Below, piece by piece: positions 9,319-18,799 of a DNA stretch of 64,000 nucleotides. The position numbers and the translations under genes are program-made. The notes under the pieces were generated by a model, which was not told the DNA's origin, did not search any database, and saw only the letters and a list, made by a program, of their open reading frames with translations. How positions within the stretch are numbered: position 1 is the first letter of the stretch; every line of letters starts with the position of its first letter. Where the stretch lies: NCBI GenBank assembly GCA_030531645.1, contig JAUNNB010000001.1, positions 1-64,000 on the forward strand. The letters are read 5' to 3'. The DNA is from Candidatus Saccharimonadota bacterium. GTDB taxonomy: Bacteria; Patescibacteriota; Saccharimonadia; Saccharimonadales; Saccharimonadaceae.

Positions 9319-11763
9319 ATGGAGCACGTTGGTAATACACCTGAATCACCTATTGATGTGTCCAACGTCCCAGATTTTGATGCTGAAACCGCAGCAAATA
9401 TTATTAAAAACGAGGCACAGATTAATGAGCTTGGGAAGTCTGCTGTTCGTGCCGCTTTCGAACAGACTGAACTAGCTCCACAAGAAGCAGCTATCTGGGA
9501 TGCCTATGACAAAATGCCAAAAGGGAAAAGCATCTTTTATCGTTCGGCGGAAATTGGTCCTGAGGCTGAAGTTGATTTTTCTGCGGAAAAAGAATTTTTG
9601 TTCAGACATTTTGAGCCAGTTCGTGTCCCAAATTATTTGTCTGATTCTACGCGTCAGACCGAAAATACAATCGGTATCCAAGGAATATCTTTATGCCATG
9701 AAGGTGGCAAGCCAGGTGAGCATTACCCGCTAAATCCGGAAACTCGTAAACTCGCACTACTATCGCACGTTGAGTACATACAGAATGAATCAGTAGATCA
9801 GGATGGATTTTTTGCCCGTCTTGCTGAGGAAAATTCCAAATGGTCTGGACCTATTACAGAAGCTTTTATACGTGCTGAAGCATCTATTTTGCGCAGTGAA
9901 TATCGCCGCATGAAGGATGAGGCTATCCAAGAGGAGCGCGATAATTACGAAGCCAGTATTCCAGAAGACTATAATCCTAGTAGATATGTTCGTGAATTTG
10001 CCATTGAAAAAGGTATCATGACTCCAGAGGAAATTGAAGCTTATGATAGTTTCGCCTCATACCACGAGGAGACGGTCGAAAAAATAATCTCAATGATTCC
10101 AGAAAAATATGAGGAAATGAAAAAACATATTCCAGCAGATAACCACGATAAGGAAGCCGAGCGATGGGAACATGGAGACTTGACCGAACATGATTATGAA
10201 CAAGGTCTTGCCATGGCTGCCTATGTATTTGGCGAAACCAAAGCAGAAGCTAAGAAACATATGCAAGACTATCCTAATGAGGTAATCCGCGAAAATGTTA
10301 TTACTAGACTGAAAGAGCTATCCATTAAAGGTCGCGCCAAGGCCGAAAAAGGTGCGCATAATAAAATCGATTTTGGCCTAGCTCATCTCAGTGGCGCAAT
10401 TGCTCTTGAAGAAGCTGACCGTATCGAGCATGGAAATTCGGAATACGAAGATCTTGATTTTCGAAAAGACCTCTGTAAGAAAATGCGTCTAAAATCACAT
10501 CTTGGACACACTGCCAAAAGAACTAAAGACAGGATGATAGCTCGCGGTACCTTCTTTTATCCCGAAGGCGATAGTGAAGTGACTAAGGCCTACGAGGAAT
10601 TAGGTAATCTACTTGACCTTCGTAATAACAATGAACTTATGAAAGTAGTTTCCGAATATGAAGATCGTAGCCGCGAATATTATGGCAAACTATTTCCGAA
10701 AATGCAGGAGGCTGAAGAACGTAGCTCACTTCGAAATACATATATCGAATCGGTTATGAGCAGGCTTTCAGAAATTAACGCGGAACGCGACGCAAACATA
10801 GATAAATTAGCTGAGGAGTCTGCCGGCTTTGATTTGTTTAGCATGAAATGTGACATCGCGGAGGCTCTAGTTGGTCGTCCAATTACCATACGTGATGTAT
10901 ATATATTGCCGTCTGGTGTTATTATTCGCGACGCTTCTGATAATTGTCGCGCATTTGCTATTGAACCTATGGATGAACGTATCACGAGCTACCTAGATGA
11001 GTCCCAATCCTTCATCTGGCAGAAGGCATGGTCTTCATATAACGTCAAGAATCTTGATGGACCTAACAAGGTATTTCGCGAGAGACTGAGCCATCAAGTT
11101 GCTGTTGAGCTTGAAGATGAATTAGAAAATCCAACTGGCATAATTTCGGAAGATGAGCGCAAATTGTATGAGGCACTTAAGGAAAATAATATTATAATTT
11201 CCTCAACGCTAAATCAAGACAAGGGCACGTTAAACAAATCTCCACTTGAATACGAAGAGGTCATAAAGCCGCTAGTTAAGACCTTTGGCGCATTCATTTC
11301 CAAACTGCGCTCTGATTTTAATACTAATACCTTCCGCTCAAATTCAGATACACTAACTAGCCAGCTATTTAGTTATTTTAGTGGCGAAACTTCCAGCCCA
11401 CCAGATACTTTTGTAAACGAAAATTGTGAAGTAAAAGTTAATAATATAGCATACGCCTTGGAACAAGAGCCCGAAAAAACTAACGAAATTATTAATGACG
11501 TAGCCTTAAGTCTCGCCTCGAATTTATATACTAGTTTACCCCGTGATGATGCGCGTGATTTTATAAAACTTGTTCGCAGCCGTCTCGATATCTCCGAAAC
11601 TGCATTCTATGCACGTTATCGTCGTCGCGTCTCGGATCCAAAAACACGTCGCGTCTTGGTTTGTCGCTCGCTTTTTGCGAATTCATTTTGCGAGTATATC
11701 ACAGGCAAAGCCACACCAGAAATCTCGGCATACTTTGACGAATTGAAGGATAAAATCAATTAA
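9319..11763 (+). CDS. Large unknown acidic helical protein (814 aa)
   Basis: Not recognised. An 814-residue, Glu/Lys-rich, mostly helical protein with no signal peptide, membrane segment, Walker motif or obvious catalytic signature. The C-terminal 120 residues are richer in Arg. It follows the preceding frame by 2 nt and has AGGA 5 nt before the ATG, so it is the second gene of an operon starting near 7676. It converges with pilB, ending 0 nt from that stop codon on the other strand. Its size is costly for a reduced genome, which argues for a real structural or host-contact role, but the function is unknown. Confidence 0.75.
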   Translation: MEHVGNTPESPIDVSNVPDFDAETAANIIKNEAQINELGKSAVRAAFEQTELAPQEAAIWDAYDKMPKGKSIFYRSAEIGPEAEVDFSAEKEFLFRHFEPVRVPNYLSDSTRQTENTIGIQGISLCHEGGKPGEHYPLNPETRKLALLSHVEYIQNESVDQDGFFARLAEENSKWSGPITEAFIRAEASILRSEYRRMKDEAIQEERDNYEASIPEDYNPSRYVREFAIEKGIMTPEEIEAYDSFASYHEETVEKIISMIPEKYEEMKKHIPADNHDKEAERWEHGDLTEHDYEQGLAMAAYVFGETKAEAKKHMQDYPNEVIRENVITRLKELSIKGRAKAEKGAHNKIDFGLAHLSGAIALEEADRIEHGNSEYEDLDFRKDLCKKMRLKSHLGHTAKRTKDRMIARGTFFYPEGDSEVTKAYEELGNLLDLRNNNELMKVVSEYEDRSREYYGKLFPKMQEAEERSSLRNTYIESVMSRLSEINAERDANIDKLAEESAGFDLFSMKCDIAEALVGRPITIRDVYILPSGVIIRDASDNCRAFAIEPMDERITSYLDESQSFIWQKAWSSYNVKNLDGPNKVFRERLSHQVAVELEDELENPTGIISEDERKLYEALKENNIIISSTLNQDKGTLNKSPLEYEEVIKPLVKTFGAFISKLRSDFNTNTFRSNSDTLTSQLFSYFSGETSSPPDTFVNENCEVKVNNIAYALEQEPEKTNEIINDVALSLASNLYTSLPRDDARDFIKLVRSRLDISETAFYARYRRRVSDPKTRRVLVCRSLFANSFCEYITGKATPEISAYFDELKDKIN

Positions 11764-13400
11764 ATCACACGACTGACTTCTGCCAAAGTAGTATCGCCAC
11801 GAAGTGCTGCGAGAACTCCTTTTTGTTCAAGAGTAATCATACCACCAGCGCGGGCAACCTTTTCAATGGCGTCGGTATTTACATCTTCAACATCGCCACG
11901 AATGAATTTCTGGATGTCCTCTTCAACGGAAAGCTGCTCCATAATCACGACACGACCCTTGTAGCCGAACGGATCATCTTCGCCATGTGGAATTGGGTCA
12001 TAAAGAACGAAATCGTCTTTGTTGAAATCAAAGCCAAGCTGGTCTTTTAGGACCTCATCGGAAAGACCGTCAAGCACGCGCAAAACATATTTCTTCTCTG
12101 CTTCGGTGGCTTTGTGTTCTTTCTTTGTATCGGACAAACGGCGAACCAAACGCTGAGCAATCACCATACGAATTGAGCTGGAGAAGATTGGGTTTTGACC
12201 AATCAAGTCAATCATACGAGAGAAGGCAGCGGAGGTGGTATTTGCGTGGAAAGAGCTAAGCACAAGGTGACCGGTAATGGACGCCTGGATAGCAGTCTTG
12301 GCAGTATCAGCATCGCGAATCTCGCCAACCATCACGACATCAGGGTCGAGACGAAGGACAGAACGGAGACCATCAGCGAAGGAACCGCCTTTAGTAGTAT
12401 CGATAGGAATCTGCGAAATACCCTTAATGCCGTATTCGATAGGATCCTCAAGTGTAATAATCTTGCGGTCCGTGGTATTGAGAGCATTGATAATCGAATA
12501 GAGCGTGGTAGACTTACCAGAACCAGTAGGGCCGACCATCATAACGAGGCCGCGTGGGTGAGAAACCACTTCCTTGATATTATTAAGCTCGAAATCGGAA
12601 AGACCAAGCAAGTCAAGGTTGAGCAATGAATCGTCAAAGTTGAAGAGACGAAGCACAGCGTCTTGACCATACATAGTTGGCACTGTTTCAACACGAAGGT
12701 TCAACAAGTGGCTAGAACCATCGCGGAAAATATCTTTCTGCATGTGACCAGACTGCGGAGTAGTAGCCGCAGTAGAAACGCCGGCACGAGAGCTGAGCTC
12801 GCCCATGAAGATACGATAACGGTCACGCTCGATGTTTGCCACAGGGTGAAGCATACCATCAACACGCATACGAATGCGGATGGCGTCACGCAAGTTCTCA
12901 ATGTGAATATCGGATGCGCCAAGCTTGTCGGCTTGGTCGAGAAGGAAGTCAAAGACTTTATCAGTACCTACCTCATTAAGAGTTTTGGAAACGGCAGCAA
13001 GGGTATCGGAATCACCATCACTTGCAATTTTGATATCGTCGTAATGAATTTCGCGAGGTGGGTCATAACGAAGAATGAGGACTTGGTAAGCAGACTGAGA
13101 AATCAAGAAGAAATCAGACTTTTCACCAGCGTCAGCATACTGCTGGTGAATCTCATCAATGACACGGCGAGGTGTCTGAGAAGTAACCATGAACTGATAA
13201 TGCTCATCTTCGCCACCTTTCTGAAGTGGAAGGATGAAATCCTTGTGCATCTGAGCTTTGTCGAGGAGATTCGGAACTAGAGGAATGGTTTCCTCAAAAG
13301 CACGCGTATCAAGATATGGGAGACCTAAAAGTCTCGCACGATTAGAGGTCGCTTCCTCTTCGGCATCGCGACGTTTTTTTTGGATTTCCTCCTCATTCAT
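11760..13400 (-). CDS. pilB: Type IV pilus assembly ATPase PilB (GspE family)
   Basis: The cytoplasmic hexameric ATPase that drives pilin polymerisation. The 546-residue protein has the N-terminal GspE-type domain, a GASDIHIE segment, Walker A (VGPTGSGKSTT), an Asp box (TLEDPIEYG), Walker B (DVVMVGEIRDADTA) and a His box (GHLVLSSFHANT). The tetracysteine zinc motif of many PilB proteins is missing: the QRLVRRL segment is followed by SDTKKEHK. Start 13400 is chosen over 13409 because TATAAT (13413-13408) overlaps the upstream ATG and ends 7 nt before this one, a leaderless arrangement. The pilin (43265) and prepilin peptidase (38435) are elsewhere in the window. Confidence 0.93.
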   Translation of the reverse strand: MNEEEIQKKRRDAEEEATSNRARLLGLPYLDTRAFEETIPLVPNLLDKAQMHKDFILPLQKGGEDEHYQFMVTSQTPRRVIDEIHQQYADAGEKSDFFLISQSAYQVLILRYDPPREIHYDDIKIASDGDSDTLAAVSKTLNEVGTDKVFDFLLDQADKLGASDIHIENLRDAIRIRMRVDGMLHPVANIERDRYRIFMGELSSRAGVSTAATTPQSGHMQKDIFRDGSSHLLNLRVETVPTMYGQDAVLRLFNFDDSLLNLDLLGLSDFELNNIKEVVSHPRGLVMMVGPTGSGKSTTLYSIINALNTTDRKIITLEDPIEYGIKGISQIPIDTTKGGSFADGLRSVLRLDPDVVMVGEIRDADTAKTAIQASITGHLVLSSFHANTTSAAFSRMIDLIGQNPIFSSSIRMVIAQRLVRRLSDTKKEHKATEAEKKYVLRVLDGLSDEVLKDQLGFDFNKDDFVLYDPIPHGEDDPFGYKGRVVIMEQLSVEEDIQKFIRGDVEDVNTDAIEKVARAGGMITLEQKGVLAALRGDTTLAEVSRVI

Positions 13401-13482
13401 AAACTCCATTATATCATAAACATAAGCAATTTAAAATCCAATTTAATTAGATTTTTATAGTTTTTTATGCTACAATATGCTT

Positions 13483-14205
13483 ATGGATACAAATGGAGGT
13501 CTAATCGCAATTGGGATTATTCTTCTTGCGGCCTTGGTGCATGCATCATTGCAGATAGCGCTTGGCTCTCTTTTGGTGCTTTTTCACGCAAATCTCGCAG
13601 ACAAATCAGACAACAAAGCTCGCATCTCCACGCGTTGCCGCACACTTGCCAGCCACTACACCTGTGGTGCATATATTATTATTTCTCTATTTGTCTCATC
13701 TATTGCTTTCTTCATCTCTACGCTTTTAAATGGCGGTCTTTCCAAGAACGCACTTCTTATCATCGCTGCTCTTTTGCTTGCATTGGGTGTCATCGCTTGG
13801 CTCTTTTATTACAAGACTGGTCGCACAACGGAACTTTGGATCCCGCGCAAGCTCGCTCGCTATATTAATACCCGCGCCAAGAGAGTTACTTCATCTTTTG
13901 AGGCTTTCTCGCTCGGCCTTCTCGCTGTCTTCGCCGAAATGCCATTCGCGTTTCTCCTTATGACGGTCGCTGCCGATAGCTTACTAATCCTTCCGTTCTA
14001 CATTCAGCCAGCAGTCGTCTTCATTTATACATTTATAGCAGTTGCTCCGCTTGAATTTATGCGTTTCGCTATCAAGAACGGCCAAACTATTGTTGACATC
14101 CAAAAGTGGCGCGTTCGCAATAAACTATTCCTTAAATTCATTACCGGGCAACTCTTTATCACGCTCGCAATCGTTGTTTTAATTTGGAGGGTCATCGCAC
14201 AATGA
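13483..14205 (+). CDS. Unknown polytopic membrane protein
   Basis: A 240-residue protein with about six hydrophobic segments and Arg/Lys-rich loops. No family recognised with confidence. ATG 13483 is preferred to 13477 because the TGC-TACAAT -10 box (13471-13476) ends exactly 6 nt upstream, so 13477 would lie within the promoter spacer. It overlaps the next small gene by an ATGA and is the first gene of a four-gene run to 16866. Confidence 0.65.
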   Translation: MDTNGGLIAIGIILLAALVHASLQIALGSLLVLFHANLADKSDNKARISTRCRTLASHYTCGAYIIISLFVSSIAFFISTLLNGGLSKNALLIIAALLLALGVIAWLFYYKTGRTTELWIPRKLARYINTRAKRVTSSFEAFSLGLLAVFAEMPFAFLLMTVAADSLLILPFYIQPAVVFIYTFIAVAPLEFMRFAIKNGQTIVDIQKWRVRNKLFLKFITGQLFITLAIVVLIWRVIAQ

Positions 14206-14447
14206 GCATCGCTAAACTTTCCTATACCAAACTTCGCGACGAAATAGTTTCCGAAGCAAGCAGTATCAATATTCCGCCTGGCACCGCTGAAATTATCGCA
14301 AAAGAAGTCATTGGTACACTCAAAAAATGGACTCGCGAACGCTCAATGATTACGGACGACGATCTCTCGGACTTTCTCGTAAAAGAACTCAAAAAATACA
14401 ACAAAGACCTAGCATACTTATTTAAACAGAAGGAGAAACTAATATGA
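14202..14447 (+). CDS. Small protein resembling an ATP-cone domain
   Basis: An 81-residue soluble protein. Its layout (an Arg-rich RERSMITDDDL segment, then a helix ending KKYNKDLAYL) recalls ATP-cone domains, the nucleotide-sensing modules of NrdR and ribonucleotide reductase. It is not attached to either here, so this is a weak similarity. A GGAGGG Shine-Dalgarno lies about 10 nt upstream and favours ATG 14202 over 14184. It overlaps its neighbours on both sides by ATGA, so it is co-translated with the membrane protein and the flavoprotein. Confidence 0.6.
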   Translation: MSIAKLSYTKLRDEIVSEASSINIPPGTAEIIAKEVIGTLKKWTRERSMITDDDLSDFLVKELKKYNKDLAYLFKQKEKLI

Positions 14448-15943
14448 AAAAATTCGACTACGACCTTATAGTAATTGGTAGTGGCGTGGCCGGCAAGACC
14501 GCCGCCCTTATGGCTGCTAGCGCCGGCAAAAAAGTCGCCATTGTTGAAGCTGGTACTTGGGGTGGTTCGCAGAGTTCTTATGATGTGCCAATGGCTGCCG
14601 CCAAGCATATGTCTCATATTTATTTCAGTGCCATTGAAGGCGAGAAATTCGGTATCGCTTCTAGTAATTTGAAGTTCAACTATCCAACTGTCATCAACTG
14701 GATTGAAACGGCTCGTTCTCGTGCCGGCATTGGCGATACCAAGGAGCTTACCGAAGCGGGCATCACCTGTGTAAAGGGCTTTGCCCAATTCCTCAGCGCT
14801 AACGAAATCGCAGTCGGCGAAGAGGGAAAGATGACCTCCGCCAAGTTCCTCATCGCTACCGGTTCTACCCCAACAAATCCTAATATCACCGGTGCCAATT
14901 TTGTCCCAGGCGGTGTTACGTTGGGCTCCGATGAAGAAATCAGCAAATCTGTTATTCTCCCAACCGGCGTCTTTGAATTGAAACGCATTCCGAAGGTCGC
15001 ACTCGTGGTTGGTGCTGGCGCTACTGGCTGTGAAGTTGCAGAGTATTTGGCCGAGATGGGCTCCAAAGTCTTGCTTTCTGAAATCTCCGAGCGTGTGCTT
15101 CCAAAGGAAGATCCAGAAGCTGGCGAAGTTATCGAAAAGCGTCTCACTGAAATTGGCGTCAAAGTTCTCACCGGGACTCGCGTTCTCGCCGTTCAGGATG
15201 GTGGCGCACAGACCTTGCCAAACGGTCGTAAAGTTCGCGCTGTCAAAGCATCATTCATCCTTGGCGGTGAAGAAAAATCCGTTCGCGTAGAGACAGTTGT
15301 TCTTGCTACGGGCACATCACCAATGACCGACCTCGGCTTGAACAACGCTGGCGTGAAGTTTACCAACAAGGGCATCACTACCAATGTTAACATGCAGACT
15401 AATGTGAAGAATATTTACGCTGCTGGCGATTGTGCCGCAGTGAAAATCGAGCATAAGCCAGGCATGAAAAATGCTCCAGCCGAAGTTCCGAATATCTCAT
15501 CCCCAGAACGCGGTTCTTATGAGGCTGCTGTGGCCGCATCCAACATCCTCGGCACTGGCCGCCCATTCGTAGACTACAAGGGTTTCGTTCGTATGACTAA
15601 TACCAACCCAGCCGTTGCTTGCCTTGGCCTAACCGAAGACGAATGTATTGTTCGCGACAAAAAATGCATGCAAATTTTGATGCCTATCAATCGCATTTTC
15701 TCTGCCAATGTCTCAGACTTCCCAGATGGCTTCGTGAAGATTCTCGTCAATAAAGACCGTAACAAAATCATGGGTGCAACCATCGTCGCACCAAACGCAG
15801 ATTTAATCGCGCAGGAACTCGCGCTTGCTATCCGCAACAACATTCCGCTCATTGAACTTGCGGCTACTCCACATGTTTCCGAGTCATGGAGCGAAGCCTT
15901 GAAAGTTGCTGCAAAACGCCTCGCCAATTCTAATACTAAATAG
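14444..15943 (+). CDS. Pyridine nucleotide-disulfide oxidoreductase-like flavoprotein without redox cysteines
   Basis: The fold is that of dihydrolipoamide dehydrogenase and mercuric reductase: an N-terminal FAD Rossmann motif GSGVAGKTAA (about 12-21), a second NAD(P) motif GAGATGCEVAEY (about 190), the FAD-binding YAAGDCA (about 325), and the C-terminal dimerisation domain. The active-site segment that normally carries CxxxxC reads WGGSQSSYDVPMAAAKH, with both cysteines gone. The C-terminal His-Glu motif is also altered (TPHVSESWSE). It therefore cannot run the usual dithiol chemistry; an NAD(P)H oxidase, quinone reductase or binding role is possible. The length of 499 is slightly above the family norm. 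A GGAG Shine-Dalgarno is present. Confidence 0.85.
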   Translation: MKKFDYDLIVIGSGVAGKTAALMAASAGKKVAIVEAGTWGGSQSSYDVPMAAAKHMSHIYFSAIEGEKFGIASSNLKFNYPTVINWIETARSRAGIGDTKELTEAGITCVKGFAQFLSANEIAVGEEGKMTSAKFLIATGSTPTNPNITGANFVPGGVTLGSDEEISKSVILPTGVFELKRIPKVALVVGAGATGCEVAEYLAEMGSKVLLSEISERVLPKEDPEAGEVIEKRLTEIGVKVLTGTRVLAVQDGGAQTLPNGRKVRAVKASFILGGEEKSVRVETVVLATGTSPMTDLGLNNAGVKFTNKGITTNVNMQTNVKNIYAAGDCAAVKIEHKPGMKNAPAEVPNISSPERGSYEAAVAASNILGTGRPFVDYKGFVRMTNTNPAVACLGLTEDECIVRDKKCMQILMPINRIFSANVSDFPDGFVKILVNKDRNKIMGATIVAPNADLIAQELALAIRNNIPLIELAATPHVSESWSEALKVAAKRLANSNTK

Positions 15944-15954
15944 AAAGGAACCTC

Positions 15955-16866
15955 ATGCAAGATCCTCACACGGAAACCTATTCTCCTGAACAACTTCGTA
16001 AATCGTCTGAACGCCCCGCCGAAGAATTGGATCCTAGATGGGATACTATAGCTGAGGATGCGCCGGCTTTTGTCGGCGAAGATGGCGAAGTCACGACCGA
16101 AATTTCTGATTATTACAAGCCAAATGACCCAAGCGCTTGGGATTCACTTGAGAATTTTGATGCTACTGCTCAGCAGGAAGAACCGTATGAAAAAGTTGAA
16201 CAAGCTCCAGTCTATGGCGTGGATGCTAGTGGCGATGAGTTTAATAATCGCATGAATGAATACCTTACCAAAGGTTTCTGGACCAAGGGTGGCGAAGCTA
16301 CTCCAGAAGCCAGGGAAGATTCTCGCGATGCTCTCGAAACCGAGGGTGGTGCTGTCAAAAATCAAAATATCATTGGCGCCAACCTTTCTACAGAACAAGC
16401 TGTCAGCGTTTTTGAATTAAGCAAGCGCGCAGACTTTGGTACCGACGAACTCGCGGAAGTTTGCAAAGGCATGCCAGATTTAGAGGGAATGATTAGTGAA
16501 CTCGTTAATAATTCCAAAGAAACCGTCGCTGAAAGTGAGAATCTAGAAGAGACCATCATGCGTCTCGACGAGAAATATAATACTTCTTTGAAATCCATTG
16601 AAGATGTTCGTGAAAAGTTGGTAGGCCTGAATGTTCCGGTTGAACTTTCTGGTGCAATTTTGTCCAAACTTTCAGATCTCGAAACTCAGCTTCGCGCCGC
16701 TTCCGAAACTATTTCAAACATCAAGCCAGCAGTTGAAGAAGTTTCCGAAACCGTCACGGCCATCCCGCAGAACGAACAACTCAATCCAGAAATCGCCGAA
16801 ATCAAACAAAGCGTAGAAACCGATTCTAATAATGTAGCCGAAGTCGCAGACCAACTCGCCGCTTAA
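15955..16866 (+). CDS. Unknown acidic protein with C-terminal coiled coil
   Basis: Not recognised. The 303-residue protein has an acidic, disordered N-terminal half with no cysteine or membrane segment except a single Cys mid-protein, and a helical C-terminal third (about 190-300) with heptad-like Leu/Ile/Val spacing typical of coiled coils. An AAGGAA Shine-Dalgarno sits 5 nt before the ATG, 11 nt after the flavoprotein stop, so it is the last gene of that operon. It overlaps the truB stop region by 4 nt on the opposite strand. Confidence 0.65.
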   Translation: MQDPHTETYSPEQLRKSSERPAEELDPRWDTIAEDAPAFVGEDGEVTTEISDYYKPNDPSAWDSLENFDATAQQEEPYEKVEQAPVYGVDASGDEFNNRMNEYLTKGFWTKGGEATPEAREDSRDALETEGGAVKNQNIIGANLSTEQAVSVFELSKRADFGTDELAEVCKGMPDLEGMISELVNNSKETVAESENLEETIMRLDEKYNTSLKSIEDVREKLVGLNVPVELSGAILSKLSDLETQLRAASETISNIKPAVEEVSETVTAIPQNEQLNPEIAEIKQSVETDSNNVAEVADQLAA

Positions 16867-17513
16867 TTCATAAAGTCTTCTAATGTGGTCGCGTCTTCTA
16901 TTTTGTAGTCGCCAATTTTTAGGCGCCTAAGCTCGCTTGTGTAAGCTCTAGTTCCGAGCGCTTTTCCGATGTCTTCACTAAGCGTCCTGATGTATGTTCC
17001 AGACGATACGTGTGCACGATATTTAATTTCTGGATATTTATATTCCAGTAGCTCTATATTATATATAGCAATTGTGCGCGTTGGAGTTTCTACTTCCTGG
17101 CCTTTGCGTGCCAAATCGTAAGCGCGCCCGCCGTTAATTTTAACCGCCGAGAACGCCGGCACTTTCTGTTCACTCTCGCCAACAAACGCTTCGAGCGCAA
17201 ATTCTACCTCATCCTCCGTTGGAACATTGCCATCAAAATTGCTGATTTCGCCTTCGGTATCACCGGTGGTAGAGGTTTTGCCTAGTACCATTGTAGCTTC
17301 GTAAACTTTATCGAGTTTCAGGAAATCATTTGAACGCTTCGTTGCCTTTCCGGCTAGCAGAATCAAAAGTCCAGTTGCAAAAGGGTCGAGCGTGCCGGTA
17401 TGCCCCACCTTCACTTTCGCACCATTTCGCTCCGTCAAAATTCTGCGAACTCTGGCTACCACACCGAATGAACTCATATCTTTTGGTTTGTCGATTAAAA
17501 TTATTTCGTCCAT
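16863..17513 (-). CDS. truB: tRNA pseudouridine-55 synthase TruB
   Basis: TruB makes pseudouridine-55 in the T-loop of tRNAs. The 216-residue protein has the catalytic GHTGTLDPFATG motif (Asp in LDP), a YEATMVLGKTSTTGD segment and KINGGRAYDLAR, all family-specific. The C-terminal PUA extension of longer TruB proteins is absent. Start 17513 (MDEIILIDKP) matches the family N-terminus; an upstream frame to 17642 would invade rlmD. It begins 2 nt after the rlmD stop and is in the same operon. Confidence 0.93.
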   Translation of the reverse strand: MDEIILIDKPKDMSSFGVVARVRRILTERNGAKVKVGHTGTLDPFATGLLILLAGKATKRSNDFLKLDKVYEATMVLGKTSTTGDTEGEISNFDGNVPTEDEVEFALEAFVGESEQKVPAFSAVKINGGRAYDLARKGQEVETPTRTIAIYNIELLEYKYPEIKYRAHVSSGTYIRTLSEDIGKALGTRAYTSELRRLKIGDYKIEDATTLEDFMN

Positions 17514-17515
17514 TT

Positions 17516-18712
17516 TTACTCCAAACTCATTAGGCTTTCGACATGTGGCGTGCGAGGGAAGAAGTTGAATGCGTCGACTGTCTTTACTGCATATTTTTCC
17601 ATCAACATTTTTACATCGCGCGCCTGGGTAATCGGATTGCACGAAAGATAAATAATCTTTTTTGGATGGACTTCGAGCAAGCGCTCAATTATTTTCTCAT
17701 CACAACCAGCGCGTGGCGGATCTAGAATCACGACAGAATCTGGCGTTATGAAATCAAGTACTTCTTCCGATTTTGCAAGAACCGGTTTGGCGTTTGGAAA
17801 CTCTTTTGCGTTTTCTTCCAGCTCCGCATAGGCAGATTTGTCGACTTCCACCAATGTCAAATCCTTGCCATCTGCCACTGAAAGTCCAATGGTCCCAACG
17901 CCGGAATACAAATCTAAAATCTTCATCGCATCTGCCGGCACGAGTTCTTTGATCCGTTTCAAAGCTAGTTCATAGACTGGAATATTAATCTGGAAAAATC
18001 CATTTGGTGAATATGAAAATTCATGACCGAGCAGGGAATCTTTTAACTTTGGGAAAACCGGATGTGGCTTGCCATTTTCGTAGAGCCCGCCAGAAACTTC
18101 GCCAGCTTGATTGCAACGCAAAAGCATAGATTGATATTTGCGCGCTTCTTCGTTTCTGGCATTTAGCTCATTCACGATCTCGGTCGCTTTTTCAAAGATT
18201 TCTTTTCGCTCGATATTCGAATCGGTAATCGGCACTTTTCTGTGAGATCCGCGTTCATGCACGGCGAGTTTTATTTTTTCATCTGCCAAATCATAATAAA
18301 ACGCATACTCCATTTTGTTGCGATAATGATAATTATCCGGCGATTCCGTGAGCAGTACCTCATTATCTATGCCGAGTTCATGCTCAAAAAGTTCATCGAG
18401 CAACGCTTCCTTCGCACTTTTTTCGTAAGTCTCCACCATAATCTGCCATGGAGACGTGGAAAGAAAATGCGTATCGCGTGGCTCAATTCGATCCGCAGAT
18501 TTCTCACTAATTTCAGTGGCAATACCTTCCGCAAAATGCGCCTTGCGCTTAGTCATCAGAAACCTCGAAACGGTCTCGCCTGGCAACGCATTCCACAAAA
18601 AGACTTTCATTCCGTCTGGAAGCTCAGAAATACCCTGCCCAGTCGGAGCAAGTTTAGTTATCTTTATTGGATTTTCCAAGATAATTTCTGTCTTCTGAAA
18701 GCGTTTTCGCAT
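17516..18712 (-). CDS. 23S rRNA (uracil-5)-methyltransferase, RlmD/RumA family
   Basis: A SAM-dependent uracil-C5 methyltransferase of 398 residues: an N-terminal TRAM domain (about 10-65), a SAM motif ILDLYSGVGTIGL, LDPPRAGCD, and the catalytic-Cys motif YLSCNP near the end. The Cys ligands of the 4Fe-4S cluster found in E. coli RlmD/RlmC are replaced (HFLSTSPWQ), as in some Gram-positive homologues. Start 18712 is chosen because the TGT-TATAAT box (18724-18719) ends exactly 6 nt before it, while ATG 18718 touches the box. Whether rRNA or tRNA is the substrate cannot be read from the sequence. Confidence 0.88.
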   Translation of the reverse strand: MRKRFQKTEIILENPIKITKLAPTGQGISELPDGMKVFLWNALPGETVSRFLMTKRKAHFAEGIATEISEKSADRIEPRDTHFLSTSPWQIMVETYEKSAKEALLDELFEHELGIDNEVLLTESPDNYHYRNKMEYAFYYDLADEKIKLAVHERGSHRKVPITDSNIERKEIFEKATEIVNELNARNEEARKYQSMLLRCNQAGEVSGGLYENGKPHPVFPKLKDSLLGHEFSYSPNGFFQINIPVYELALKRIKELVPADAMKILDLYSGVGTIGLSVADGKDLTLVEVDKSAYAELEENAKEFPNAKPVLAKSEEVLDFITPDSVVILDPPRAGCDEKIIERLLEVHPKKIIYLSCNPITQARDVKMLMEKYAVKTVDAFNFFPRTPHVESLMSLE

Positions 18713-18799
18713 ACACATATTATAACATAAAATGACAGATAAAAAAGAGGCGCGTCCCCTCTTGTAAAATTCCTCTCTATGTGATATAATGATTCCAAT

